Shown here piece after piece: positions 51,767 to 62,063 of a stretch of DNA of 64,000 nucleotides (position 1 is the stretch's first letter; each line of letters opens with the position of its first letter). The position numbers and the translations under genes were made by a program. The notes beneath the pieces are model-generated. The model did no database searches. It saw nothing but the letters and a program-made list of their open reading frames with translations, and was not told where the DNA came from. Location of the stretch: contig CANPNZ010000005.1 of assembly GCA_947575605.1 (NCBI GenBank), forward strand, positions 1 to 64,000, in the 5' to 3' direction. Source of the stretch: an uncultured Clostridium sp. (GTDB lineage Bacteria; Bacillota; Clostridia; TANB77; CAG-508).

Positions 51767-52585
51767 ATGAACCTAACATTTTACATACTAATATTTATCA
51801 TAGGAACCTTATTTGGAAGTTTCTATACACTAGCCGTTTATAGAATTCCGAAAAGACAGGATATCGTACATACCCATTCATATTGTCCTAATTGTAATCA
51901 CAAATTAGGCTTTTTAGACTTAATACCAATCATTAGTTATGTATTTTTGAAGGGGAAATGTAGATATTGCAAAAACAAAATAAGACCACGTTATCTAATT
52001 TTAGAAATATTATCAGGCATACTATTTGTAGGAATAGCGTATGTCATGAAATTCAACTTTGAAACTTTAAATGCCATCAAAATAGCTGAATTTTGTTTTA
52101 TGGTTTTGTATCTAACATTCATTATATTAGTAGCAGGAATAGACAAAGAAAACCGAAAAATAGATAAAATGGTATCTGTATATGGAATTGTAATATCTAT
52201 TATGTATATGGTATATCTATACATAGTAGAACAAACTAATATTTATAGATATGGTATATACTTAATTTGTTACATAATTGTTTTGTTATTGGATACGATA
52301 ACACTTAAAAAATATGCCAAAAACAGTTATGTCACAGGAATCTTATTAATGATTCTTACCATGATAATCTTTACAGGGGAATATATAACAGAAAATGCCA
52401 TCATTTTTACACTGTTAGCCATTTCTCTATACCTATTAATGAATAAAATAAGTGAAAGAAAAAAGAGAAAGAAACATATAGAAGAACAAATTACAAATAA
52501 GCTAAGTATTGGATTATTCTTAGGAACTTTCAATGTTTTAATGTTAATGTTAGTTCTATTTATCACAAATTATAGAGGAGTTTAA
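51767..52585 (+). CDS. Prepilin peptidase
   Basis: CPNCNHKLGFLDLIPIISYVFLKGKCRYCKNKI; GIDKENRKID. Confidence 0.9.
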   Translation: MNLTFYILIFIIGTLFGSFYTLAVYRIPKRQDIVHTHSYCPNCNHKLGFLDLIPIISYVFLKGKCRYCKNKIRPRYLILEILSGILFVGIAYVMKFNFETLNAIKIAEFCFMVLYLTFIILVAGIDKENRKIDKMVSVYGIVISIMYMVYLYIVEQTNIYRYGIYLICYIIVLLLDTITLKKYAKNSYVTGILLMILTMIIFTGEYITENAIIFTLLAISLYLLMNKISERKKRKKHIEEQITNKLSIGLFLGTFNVLMLMLVLFITNYRGV

Positions 52586-52586
52586 T

Positions 52587-52988
52587 ATGAATGTGAAAAG
52601 TGAAAAAGGATATACAGGAGTGGATATAGCTATTTCCATTGTAGTATTATTTATATTTGTATCTTTAATTGCGATGTTATCTTATCATTTAAATAGTTCT
52701 GCCAAAGAAATAGAATTAAAAGCACAAGCAACAGAAATAGCAGTAGGAGAAATAGAAAAATTAAAAAATGAGAGTTTTGATAGGATAGACGAAAGAAACA
52801 CTCCTGAAATATCTGAAATACCAGAGCAACGAGGATTTTATAAAAATATTCAGGTAGAAGATTATGCAGACATAGAGTCTAACAAAGATAGAGGGATTGT
52901 AAAAAGAGTAATCGTAACCATTCAATATAACTATAAAAAGACACCTCAAAAAATAGAGCTTTCAACCATTATATCAAAGGAGAATTAG
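52587..52988 (+). CDS. Minor pilin-like protein
   Basis: EKGYTGVDIAISIVVLFIFVSLIAML. Confidence 0.7.
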   Translation: MNVKSEKGYTGVDIAISIVVLFIFVSLIAMLSYHLNSSAKEIELKAQATEIAVGEIEKLKNESFDRIDERNTPEISEIPEQRGFYKNIQVEDYADIESNKDRGIVKRVIVTIQYNYKKTPQKIELSTIISKEN

Positions 52989-52989
52989 T

Positions 52990-53436
52990 ATGAAATCGGA
53001 AAAAGGAATTACCGTTACTTCCTTAATTATATATGTTATTGCATTAACCGTTGTAGTTGCTAGTATAGCTATGCTTAGTACCTACTTTTATCGAAATACA
53101 TCAGCGGTAACAGGTAATATCAATCCCATAACAGAATACACAAAATTTAATACTTTTTTTTCAGAAGAAGTCAACCATAGTAACATCAAAGTATTGGAAT
53201 GTAAGCAAGAGGGAGAAGAGGGAGAAGACAATTATATTGTATTTGATAATGGTGTACAATACACATTTATAGAAAAAAATGAAGCAATTTACAAAGATAA
53301 AGTAAAAATATGTACTTATGTAAAAGAATGTTCTTTTACCCATAAAATACAAAATGGAAAAGATGTAGTAACAGTTAGTATTACAATGGAAAATTCAACA
53401 GAACCGAAAATAATAGATTATACTTTAAAAAATTAG
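52990..53436 (+). CDS. Minor pilin-like protein
   Basis: SEKGITVTSLIIYVIALTVVVASIAML. Confidence 0.7.
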   Translation: MKSEKGITVTSLIIYVIALTVVVASIAMLSTYFYRNTSAVTGNINPITEYTKFNTFFSEEVNHSNIKVLECKQEGEEGEDNYIVFDNGVQYTFIEKNEAIYKDKVKICTYVKECSFTHKIQNGKDVVTVSITMENSTEPKIIDYTLKN

Positions 53437-53538
53437 TAAAATTATGTAATTAAAGAAATGGCAACAAAAAGCAAGCAAATTATAGTATAATAAAAAGGAA
53501 AGATACAAAAGAAACTTCAAATAGAAGGGAGAAAAAAC

Positions 53539-55177
53539 ATGGATACAAAAAGAAGACAACCCATAGGAGTAGAATTGGTAAAAAGGGGAATTGTAAAAGA
53601 AAAAGATATTGAAACAGCTTTACAATATCAAAGAGAACACCCAGACGAAAAATTAGGAGATATTTTATATCAATTGGATTTATGCGAGCCTAATAAATTA
53701 ATCGAAGCCATAGGAGAGATTTTAGGAGAAAAAGGAATTCTTTTAAAAGGTGATAAAGTAAAAGTAAAATTAACCGATTATTTTTCTTTAGATGTAGCCC
53801 AGAAAAATAAAGTCGTTCCTTTTGAAGTAGCATCTGGAAAAATAAAGGTATGTTTTGCCAATACTACCAATGCTAAAAACATAAGTGCTGTTAGATTATT
53901 ATTGTTAAATAAAGGATTAGTAATGGACAGTTACATTACCTTTGAAAGAGATATTGACAGAATTTTAAAATCTTACGAAGGGGAAGTAACCACTGACTTT
54001 GATATGGAAACCGAAAGTAATGATACCGCAATAGGAATGGTAGATAGTATTATCAAAACAGGAATGAAGCGTAGAGCGAGTGATATTCATATTGAGCCGA
54101 TGGCAAAGGAACTAAGAGTTAGATATCGAATTGATGGCGAATTATTTACAGCAGCTAAAATAAAGAAAGAAAAACAACCACAAATCATACGGAAGATTAA
54201 AAGCAATTTCTAATATGCACCAAGAAAAACAAGAATCACAAGATGGTAGAATCTTATTATATGATGATTATAATATTCGTGTATCTTCTCAACCAAATGT
54301 CTATGGAGAAAAATTTGTTTTAAGATTACTAAAGAAAAATTCCAATATTAAAAATATATTTGAATTAGGATTTCCAGGAAATGAAGAAAGTTTGAAAAAA
54401 AGTATTCAAAAAAGGAATAGTATTACGATTATAGCAGCTCCTACGGGAGAAGGAAAAACAACCACGTTATATAGTATCATGGATTATTTAAACAGTCCAG
54501 AAATTAACATTACTACGATTGAGGATCCCGTAGAAATTAGAATACCAGGATTAAATCAAATTGAAGTAGATGCAAAATCTTCTTTCTCAGGTTCTTTAAG
54601 AACCGTACTAAGACAAGATCCAGACATCGTATTAGTAGGTGAAATTAGGGATACCGAAACAGGAGAAATAGCCATCCAAGCAGGACAGACAGGACATTAT
54701 GTATTATCCACCATTCATACCATAGATAGTATAGAAGTCATTACCAGATTAAGAAAAATGGGACTTTCCGATTATGATATTTCAAGTACTTTAGCAACAG
54801 CCATTTCACAAAGATTGGTAAGAAAGTTATGCCCAAAATGTAAAAAAGAAAGAAAATTTAACGAAGAAGAAAAGAAAATTATCACGGCCATCGGCGAAAA
54901 ATACAATGTTGCCTTTGATTTAAGTGGTACAACCTATGATGCTCCTGGTTGTAAATATTGTAATAATACAGGATATTATGATAGAATCGGAATTTTCGAA
55001 GTGTTAGATTTAACAGATGAAATCAAAGAAGTCATTATGAATGGCAAATCTAGTTTAGAAATTCGAAAATTAGCTTTACAACAAGGCTATCAACCATTAG
55101 TAATCGATGGTATTAGAAAAATTATCAATGGATATACAACCTTAGAAGAATTAAACAAAAAACTATTAATTTTTTAA
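53539..55177 (+). CDS. pilB: Type IV pilus assembly ATPase PilB, requires +1 shift at CGG 54190-54192
   Basis: ORFs 53539-54213 and 54215-55177; skipping one C gives PQIIGRLKAISNMHQEKQESQDGRILL; Walker A GPTGEGKTTTL-type (APTGEGKTTTLYS). Confidence 0.92.
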
Positions 55178-55198
55178 TAGGAAACAAAGGAGGAAGCT

Positions 55199-56296
55199 AT
55201 GAATTTAGATCAAATATTAGATGAAGCGATAAAATTGGATGCTTCAGATGTACACTTGATATGTGATAATAAACCCATGCTGAGAATTGCCAGAAAGTTA
55301 GTCCCAGTGCCAAATAGTAAAGTATTAACCCCAGACGATATGTCAGAATATTATGATTATTTGGTACAAGGAAATGTAGATAAAGATGAGGTATTTAATA
55401 ATACTAGAAAATTGGATACTTCTTATGAATATAAAGACATTCGTTTAAGGGTGAATATTTCTTTATCCGATGATGTTCCACTTTGTACTTTAAGATTAAT
55501 TAAAAATGAATTACCAGAATACGAATCCTTAGGTGTACCAGATATTGTAAGAAGGATGACTTATCAACCACAAGGATTAATCTTGGTAACAGGAAAAACC
55601 AACTCTGGTAAAAGTACAACCTTAAATGCTTTAATTAATCATATTAATGAAAATCAAAATAAAAAAATCTTAACACTAGAAAACCCAGTAGAATATAAAC
55701 ATCACTCTAAAAAATCCTTAATTGTACAAAAAGAAATAGGAAAAGGAAGAGATAGTTTAACTTTTAGTGATGGTGTTAAAAACTCACTAAGAGAAGATTG
55801 TGATATTCTAGTCATTGGAGAAATTCGTGATAAAGTAACAATGGAAGCAGCGATTGAAATGGCAGAATCTGGTCACTTAGTAATAGGAACCTTGCATACC
55901 AAATCTTGTGCAGAAACCATAGACAGAATGATTAACTTCTATGAAGTAAGAGACCAAGCGAGTGTAAAATATCTATTATCTGCTTTATTAAAATTGGTAG
56001 TTTCACAAAGATTATTACCAGGAACGAATGGAAAATTAGTTTTAGTACCAGAAGTCATGGTAGTAGATAATATTGTTGCAGGTATCATTCGTAAAGAAAA
56101 ATTAAGTGTATCGGAAATAGAAGATGCGATACAAAGTAACTTAGAAAAAGGAAGTATAGGATTAATCAATTCGTTAGCCGAGCTTTTTGTACAAGATAAA
56201 ATCACCCTAGACCAAGCAAAAGCACAAATTGAAGAAAAGAACCTAGAAATCTTAAATAGAACCATCATGCAATTAAAGATTAAACGTGATAAATAA
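55199..56296 (+). CDS. pilT: PilT-like pilus retraction ATPase
   Basis: VTGKTNSGKSTTLNALINHIN; AIEMAESGHLVIGTLHT. Confidence 0.9.
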   Translation: MNLDQILDEAIKLDASDVHLICDNKPMLRIARKLVPVPNSKVLTPDDMSEYYDYLVQGNVDKDEVFNNTRKLDTSYEYKDIRLRVNISLSDDVPLCTLRLIKNELPEYESLGVPDIVRRMTYQPQGLILVTGKTNSGKSTTLNALINHINENQNKKILTLENPVEYKHHSKKSLIVQKEIGKGRDSLTFSDGVKNSLREDCDILVIGEIRDKVTMEAAIEMAESGHLVIGTLHTKSCAETIDRMINFYEVRDQASVKYLLSALLKLVVSQRLLPGTNGKLVLVPEVMVVDNIVAGIIRKEKLSVSEIEDAIQSNLEKGSIGLINSLAELFVQDKITLDQAKAQIEEKNLEILNRTIMQLKIKRDK

Positions 56297-56314
56297 AAAT
56301 AGGAGGTACAAAAA

Positions 56315-57661
56315 ATGCCTATATATATGTATAAGGCTGTAACTAAGACAGGAGTTGTCGTAAAAAACAAAGTTGAATCACCAAGTAGACAAAACTTAAT
56401 AAAATCATTAAAAAATGGTAACTTAATGCCTATTTCGATAGAGCAAATTTCTTACCGTTCCAACAATAAGCAAAAGAAACAAAAGAGAAATGTTACAGAT
56501 GTACAAGAAATTATGAAAAATGTAAATACCACACAATTAGGAGTTCAGAAGAAAACGCTAACGACAAAAGAAAAAGTCAATTTATATTTTGCGAAAACGG
56601 AAAAAATAACACAAAGAGATTTGGTAGTATTTACACAAAATTTTTATTTGTTAAAAAAGGCGAATTTCAATAATATTCATGCGTTAGATACCATTATAAA
56701 AAGTACAGAAAATGTATCTTTTAAAGGTATTTTAGAAGATATTTTAGCTGGAGTCGAAGCCGGAGAAAATATGTATACTACGATGGAATATTATGAGAAT
56801 GTATTTCCTTATATCTATGTCAATATGATAAAAGTAGGGGAATTATCTGGATCTCTTACCAGTTCCTTAGAACAAGCCGTTAAATATTTAGATGAAACAG
56901 AGGCTTTAAATAAAAAATTAAGATCGATCTTAATTCCGAATATCATACAATTTGTTTTGTTATTAGTTATGTTAGTAGTAGGAACATTAGTAGCCATTCC
57001 AGCCATTCAAGGAATTTTTGATGAATTAGGAACGGAAGAAGAGTTACCAGCTATAACCATATGGTTTGCAGGATTTATAGATCAAGTTATTCTCTACTGG
57101 TATATACCGACTCTCATTATCCTTGCTATCGTAGGAGCGATTGTCTTTTATGTTCGTACACCAAAAGGAAAATATAATTACCATTATTTTAAATATAAAA
57201 TGCCAATCTTTGGAGAATTAATATTTGCTTTGGATTTTTCAAGATTTTTAAAAGCTATGTTATTAAACATGAAAAATGGCATGAGAATACAAGATTCTAT
57301 TGAGGTTAGTAAAAATGTCATTAAAAATTATGTTATGCTATCCATTATAGAAACATCGATTAACAATATTTTGACAGGATCCTCTTGGATTGAACCATTT
57401 GAGAAGTCAGGATTAGCCAAACCAATGATAACAGAAATGTTGAAAATAGGTATGCAAACAGACTTAACAGAAATGATGGAAAAATTAGTAGAATATATGG
57501 AAATTGATATTGACAATATTATGACTAAGATTATGAAGGCATTACCACAAGTAGTGTATGCTATCGTTGGAGCTGTCTTGATATTCTTCGTAATTGTTGT
57601 ATTAGTACCATGTGTACAAGTATATATGGGTAACTTCTTATTCTCAGCCTATGGTGTATAA
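56315..57661 (+). CDS. pilC: Type IV pilus inner-membrane protein PilC
   Basis: 448 aa; T2SF domains. Confidence 0.93.
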   Translation: MPIYMYKAVTKTGVVVKNKVESPSRQNLIKSLKNGNLMPISIEQISYRSNNKQKKQKRNVTDVQEIMKNVNTTQLGVQKKTLTTKEKVNLYFAKTEKITQRDLVVFTQNFYLLKKANFNNIHALDTIIKSTENVSFKGILEDILAGVEAGENMYTTMEYYENVFPYIYVNMIKVGELSGSLTSSLEQAVKYLDETEALNKKLRSILIPNIIQFVLLLVMLVVGTLVAIPAIQGIFDELGTEEELPAITIWFAGFIDQVILYWYIPTLIILAIVGAIVFYVRTPKGKYNYHYFKYKMPIFGELIFALDFSRFLKAMLLNMKNGMRIQDSIEVSKNVIKNYVMLSIIETSINNILTGSSWIEPFEKSGLAKPMITEMLKIGMQTDLTEMMEKLVEYMEIDIDNIMTKIMKALPQVVYAIVGAVLIFFVIVVLVPCVQVYMGNFLFSAYGV

Positions 57662-57695
57662 AAACAAAAATGCTACACTAGAAAGGGTGAAAAAA

Positions 57696-58595
57696 ATGAA
57701 AATTGGAATTGATTTAGGAGGAAGTCATATAGCAATCGGAGTATTAGATGATAAGGGAAAGATAATAGAGAAAACTGAAAAAAGACTGATGAAGGAAGAA
57801 AAACAGGACATAAAAAGAAGCATTGTATCGTATATAATAAGTGAGATTCATCAATTGAAACAGCGATATGAAATAGAAGAAGTAGGAATAGGAATGCCAG
57901 GACGTTCTGAAGATGGATTTGTTATTACAAGCGGAAACTTAGAAATGAAGAATTATAATTTGGCAGAAGCATTACAGGAAATCAACTTACCTATTAGAAT
58001 AAGAAATGATGCAAAATGTGCAGCTTTAGCAGAACATGCCTATGGTTGTCTACAAGGATATGAAAGAAGCGTGTTTTTGACATTAGGAACGGGAATTGGA
58101 GGAGCTGTCTTTTTAGATAATGAATTATTAAAAGCTGGTAAAAAACCAGGATATGAATTTGGTCATATGGTGATTGAAAAAAACGGAATACCATGCCATT
58201 GTGGAAGAAAAGGTTGTTTTGAAAGATATGCTTCTATGAAGGTTTTTAAGGACAAGCTTAGAAAGGCCTTGAATTTAGATGAAACGACAAGAGGAGAAGA
58301 ATTGTTAGAAATAATTAGAAGGAATCGCCCAGAGAATCCGTATTATGAAACGATTGAAAAGATTGTGTCTGAATATGTGGAAGATTTGAGTGTTGGAATA
58401 CAAAATTTAATTTTTATGTTTGAACCTGAAGTAATAGGAATTGGTGGAAGTTTTGTTTATTTTGAAGAGGTGTTTTTAGAACGATTGAAACAAATATTGC
58501 AAACACTAAATAAGGAAGATTTGGCAAGGAAAAATATAGAGATTAAAACTGCTGTTTTAGGTAATGATGCAGGGATGATTGGTGCTATTTTGTAA
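57696..58595 (+). CDS. ROK family sugar kinase / glucokinase
   Basis: IGIDLGGSHIAIGVLDDKG; CHCGRKGCFERYAS. Confidence 0.9.
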   Translation: MKIGIDLGGSHIAIGVLDDKGKIIEKTEKRLMKEEKQDIKRSIVSYIISEIHQLKQRYEIEEVGIGMPGRSEDGFVITSGNLEMKNYNLAEALQEINLPIRIRNDAKCAALAEHAYGCLQGYERSVFLTLGTGIGGAVFLDNELLKAGKKPGYEFGHMVIEKNGIPCHCGRKGCFERYASMKVFKDKLRKALNLDETTRGEELLEIIRRNRPENPYYETIEKIVSEYVEDLSVGIQNLIFMFEPEVIGIGGSFVYFEEVFLERLKQILQTLNKEDLARKNIEIKTAVLGNDAGMIGAIL

Positions 58596-58695
58596 AAAAC
58601 GTCAAAATTTGCGATGGAAAATAGAATTGTTTTTTTAAAATGCTTGAATAACAATAAAGAATATTGTAAAATGCAACTACATTTATTAGTAGTTG

Positions 58696-58786
58696 TTTTT
58701 TATATTCTAGGAAAGTTCGACGAAAGGAGCAACTTTCCTAAAAGATAGCTATGAGAATTTGTTAATCTGTTTTTTGAATAATTTTT
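58696..58786. repeat. Dispersed repeat, copy 2
   Basis: tttttatattctaggaaagttcgacgaaaggagcaactttcctaaaagatagctatgagaatttgttaatctg, shared with 16841-16962. Confidence 0.65.
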
Positions 58787-58960
58787 TTATCATAATGATA
58801 ATATATAATTGAAATTAGTAAAATTTATGTCGAGAAATCTAAAATCCCAAAAAATAATATTTATACTAAATTAGTAATATTAATAATAAAAAAAAGTTTA
58901 CTATCAAATAAATATTAATAAAAAGATAAATGGTAATATATAATAAAGGAGCAATAAAAT

Positions 58961-59185
58961 ATGAGAGAATTTAATTATCAAGATTATTTAAAATATAAAG
59001 AATTAAAAAGAAGAGAAACAAAAGGTATGTTAGAGTTAAGAGAAATAGGAAAAAAAGAGGGAATATTTGAAATGTTAAAAAAATCGGTGAAAAATATGAT
59101 TCAATTTGGAGAAGATGAAGAAAAAATTATGAAGTATATGAAAATCAGTAAAGAAGAACTAGAGAAAATAAAGAAAACAATGTAA
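58961..59185 (+). CDS. Short protein resembling the C-terminal tail of Rpn/PD-(D/E)XK transposase-like proteins
   Basis: 74 aa; IGKKEGIFEMLKKSVKNMIQFGEDEEKIMKYMKISKEELEKIK. Confidence 0.45.
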   Translation: MREFNYQDYLKYKELKRRETKGMLELREIGKKEGIFEMLKKSVKNMIQFGEDEEKIMKYMKISKEELEKIKKTM

Positions 59186-59350
59186 TCATAAAAAAATTAG
59201 AAAAAAAGCTTGAAATTATTGGAAAACCATGATATAATAGCGAACGTATTAATCACACAAAGAGAGTTTTAAGGGAAGTGCCTAGAGAAGGATAGGTCCT
59301 AAAAAATGTAGAAACTTTGTGGAAGAAATAACAAAAAGGGAGGAATTAAA

Positions 59351-60154
59351 ATGGCAGTAGTTGCAATGAAACAATTACTTGAAGCAGGTGTTCACTTTGG
59401 ACATCAAACAAGAAGATGGGATCCTAAAATGGCTGAATACATATTCCAAGCCAGAAATGGAATTCACATTATCGACTTACAAAAAACATCAAAAAAATTA
59501 GATGAAGCGTATGCCTTTATCAAAGAACAAGCAGAAGAAGGGAAAACCATTCTATTTGTAGGAACCAAAAAACAAGCACAAGAATGTATGAAGGAAGCAG
59601 CAGTAAAATGCGGTATGTACTATGTTGATCAAAGATGGTTAGGAGGAATGCTAACAAACTTTGGAACCATTCGTACAAGAGTACAAAGATTAAAAGATTT
59701 AGAAACTATGCAAGAAGATGGTACCTTTGATATATTACCTAAAAAAGAAGTAATATTACTAAAAAAAGAAATGGAAAAATTGGAAAAAAATCTTGGTGGA
59801 ATTAAAGACATGGAAGAATTACCAGGAGTTATCTTCTTAGTTGATCCTAAAAAAGAAAGAATTGCTATCTTAGAAGCTAAAAAACTAGGAATTCCAGTAG
59901 TAGGATTAGTAGATACCAACTGTAATCCAGAAGAATTAGATTATCCAATACCAGGAAATGATGATGCGATAAGAGCTGTAAAATTAGTAGCAGATGTTAT
60001 GGCAAATGCTGTTATTGAAGGAAAACAAGGAGAAAGTTTCGAACCAGAAATGCAAGAAGAACAAACTGCTGAAACAGAAGAAGCTACTAGCATAGAAGAA
60101 GTAGTGGAAAAGGCAGAAGAAGCAGAACAAACAGAAGAAACAACAGCAGAATAA
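59351..60154 (+). CDS. rpsB: 30S ribosomal protein S2
   Basis: [22 protein letters not shown]. Confidence 0.98.
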   Translation: MAVVAMKQLLEAGVHFGHQTRRWDPKMAEYIFQARNGIHIIDLQKTSKKLDEAYAFIKEQAEEGKTILFVGTKKQAQECMKEAAVKCGMYYVDQRWLGGMLTNFGTIRTRVQRLKDLETMQEDGTFDILPKKEVILLKKEMEKLEKNLGGIKDMEELPGVIFLVDPKKERIAILEAKKLGIPVVGLVDTNCNPEELDYPIPGNDDAIRAVKLVADVMANAVIEGKQGESFEPEMQEEQTAETEEATSIEEVVEKAEEAEQTEETTAE

Positions 60155-60173
60155 TAATTTGATTAAGAAGAGT

Positions 60174-60350
60174 AGGGCTTTTCTGCTCTACTCATTACTT
60201 TATTGTATAGGAAAAATCGAAGATTTTACCTATACAATAAAAAATACATTCCACAGAAAATTCTTACAGAATTTTCGCGGGCGAACAAAAACGGGGCATG
60301 TAAGTTATATAAAAGGCCATGAAATTTTAATCATGCCCCTTTTGTTCTAA
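60174..60350. repeat. Cluster of three inverted repeats between rpsB and tsf
   Basis: agtagggcttttctgctctact; ttattgtatagg/cctatacaataa; gaacaaaaacggggcatg/catgccccttttgttc. Confidence 0.75.
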
Positions 60351-60372
60351 TAAAAATTAAGGGGGAATAAAA

Positions 60373-61251
60373 ATGGTTACAGCAAGTTTAGTAAAAGACT
60401 TGAGAGAGAAAACAGGAGCAGGTATGATGGACTGCAAAAAAGTTTTAACAGAAACAGATGGAGACATGGAAAAAGCAATTGAATTATTACGTGAAAGAGG
60501 AATTGCAAAAGCAGCTAAAAAATCTGGAAGAGTAGCAGCAGAAGGATTAGTAGAAGCTTATGTTTCAGAAGATGGAAAAATAGGAGCAGTAGTAGAAGTA
60601 AATTCAGAAACTGACTTTGTTGGTAAAAATGAAGAATTCAAAAATTTTGTTATGAATGTAGCAAAACAAATCGTAGAAAAAAATCCAGCCGATGTAGAAG
60701 CATTATTAGCGCAAGAATCTATTGAAGTAGCAGGAAAAACAGTACAAGAAGTATTAGTTGACAAAATCGCTACCATTGGTGAAAACATGAACATCAGAAG
60801 ATTTGCAAGATTTGAATCAGAAGGTTTAGTAGAAAAATATATACATGGTGATGGAAAAATAGCTGTTTTAGTAAACATGAAAAAAGGAAATAAGGAAGTA
60901 GCAAAAGACATTTGTATGCAAATTGCTGCCGCAAGACCTGAATATGTGAGAAAAGAAGAAGTGCCAGAAGAAAGAGTTAACAAAGAAATGGAAATCTTAA
61001 AGGCACAAACCATGAATGAAGGAAAACCAGAAGCAATCGCTGAAAAGATTGTACAAGGAAGAATTGGAAAATTCTATGAAGAAATTTGTTTGGTAGATCA
61101 AGCTTTTGTAAAAGATCCAAATAAAAAAGTAAATCAATTGTTAAGTGAAACAGATAGTGAAGTAGTAGAATTTGCAAGATTTGAAAAAGGTGAAGGAATC
61201 GATAAAAAAGAAGAAAATTTTGCAGAAGAAGTTATGAATCAATTAAAATAA
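60373..61251 (+). CDS. tsf: Elongation factor Ts
   Basis: VKDLREKTGAGMMDCKKVLTETDGDMEKAIELLRERG. Confidence 0.98.
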   Translation: MVTASLVKDLREKTGAGMMDCKKVLTETDGDMEKAIELLRERGIAKAAKKSGRVAAEGLVEAYVSEDGKIGAVVEVNSETDFVGKNEEFKNFVMNVAKQIVEKNPADVEALLAQESIEVAGKTVQEVLVDKIATIGENMNIRRFARFESEGLVEKYIHGDGKIAVLVNMKKGNKEVAKDICMQIAAARPEYVRKEEVPEERVNKEMEILKAQTMNEGKPEAIAEKIVQGRIGKFYEEICLVDQAFVKDPNKKVNQLLSETDSEVVEFARFEKGEGIDKKEENFAEEVMNQLK

Positions 61252-61253
61252 AA

Positions 61254-61296
61254 ATGACTTGTCAGAAGTATATAATGGACTTCTGGCATTTTTTTA
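61254..61296 (+). terminator. Terminator after tsf
   Basis: tgtcagaagt...acttctggca + ttttttt. Confidence 0.75.
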
Positions 61297-61457
61297 TGAT
61301 ACTAAAGTTAGACTTTAGTTTTACAATTCTAAGAAATTATATTAAAATGAAATGTATAGAAAGGTGGGTAGAATGATATTCCTTTATAATCTAGCAAATA
61401 TGTAGCTAATTGAACTAACAAATGTAATACAATAAATAATTTGAAAGGAAGAAAATT

Positions 61458-61913
61458 ATGAGTAAAATAATATTGGATGTTCTAGATGAACCATTATTAC
61501 GGTTAACCATTATCATGATAATAATAGTTATAATTTGTTATATTTACATGGTTAACGTACATTATGGTTATTACTACGAAATGGATGGTTACCCCATTAT
61601 TAAAAAAGAAAAATTAAAAAAAGTAATGAGGAAGGAGGAGATAGATGGAGTTGTAGTTATGTTTAGTGATGACGGAATTGAAAAAGAAAAACTGATTAAA
61701 TGGTGTGAAATTGGCGAAATTGAATTTGTTAAAGAACAGGAGCAAATACACGTAGAACGGATAGAAACGATTCATTGTAGAGTGCATAAAAGGTGGTTTC
61801 ACAAACATGAAACATTAATAGCTACTAAAATAACATATAAACTATATGAATTAGAAACATTGAAAGTTATAAACTATACTTCATCTACTCCATTTTTGAT
61901 TAGAATATTATAA
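61458..61913 (+). CDS. Hypothetical membrane-anchored protein
   Basis: 151 aa; TM TIIMIIIVIICYIYMV; RBS gaaaggaag; contains two zero-frame CGG codons. Confidence 0.55.
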   Translation: MSKIILDVLDEPLLRLTIIMIIIVIICYIYMVNVHYGYYYEMDGYPIIKKEKLKKVMRKEEIDGVVVMFSDDGIEKEKLIKWCEIGEIEFVKEQEQIHVERIETIHCRVHKRWFHKHETLIATKITYKLYELETLKVINYTSSTPFLIRIL

Positions 61914-61921
61914 TTGAAATT

Positions 61922-61978
61922 TTATTCACTGGAAGGCTGGCAAATTTTTTGCTGGCTTTTTCAGTGAATAAAAATTAA
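61922..61978 (+). terminator. Hairpin terminator (tttattcactg...cagtgaataaa)
   Basis: Two-part stem with GGCTGGC/GCTGGCT loop region. Confidence 0.7.
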
Positions 61979-62063
61979 GAAAATCTTAAAAAAGTACTGT
62001 ATTTTTTTCTAATCTATGATAAAATGTGCTTGGCAAAAATATATTTTAAGGAGAGTGAAAAAT

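Noticed and set aside
16308-54192. The five split genes as random sequencing or assembly errors
   Set aside because: All five need the same edit (remove one C directly before GGA) in non-homopolymer contexts; random or homopolymer errors would not converge on CGG-A. Raw reads would still be the decisive check.
16308-54192. Simple reassignment of CGG to another amino acid
   Set aside because: Reassignment without a frame change leaves the downstream sequence in the wrong frame; only a +1 shift restores the conserved proteins.
54190-54200. PilB frameshift explained by AAAA homopolymer only
   Set aside because: Possible, but the in-frame CGG-A a few bases upstream matches the other four sites exactly, so the common explanation is preferred with lower certainty.
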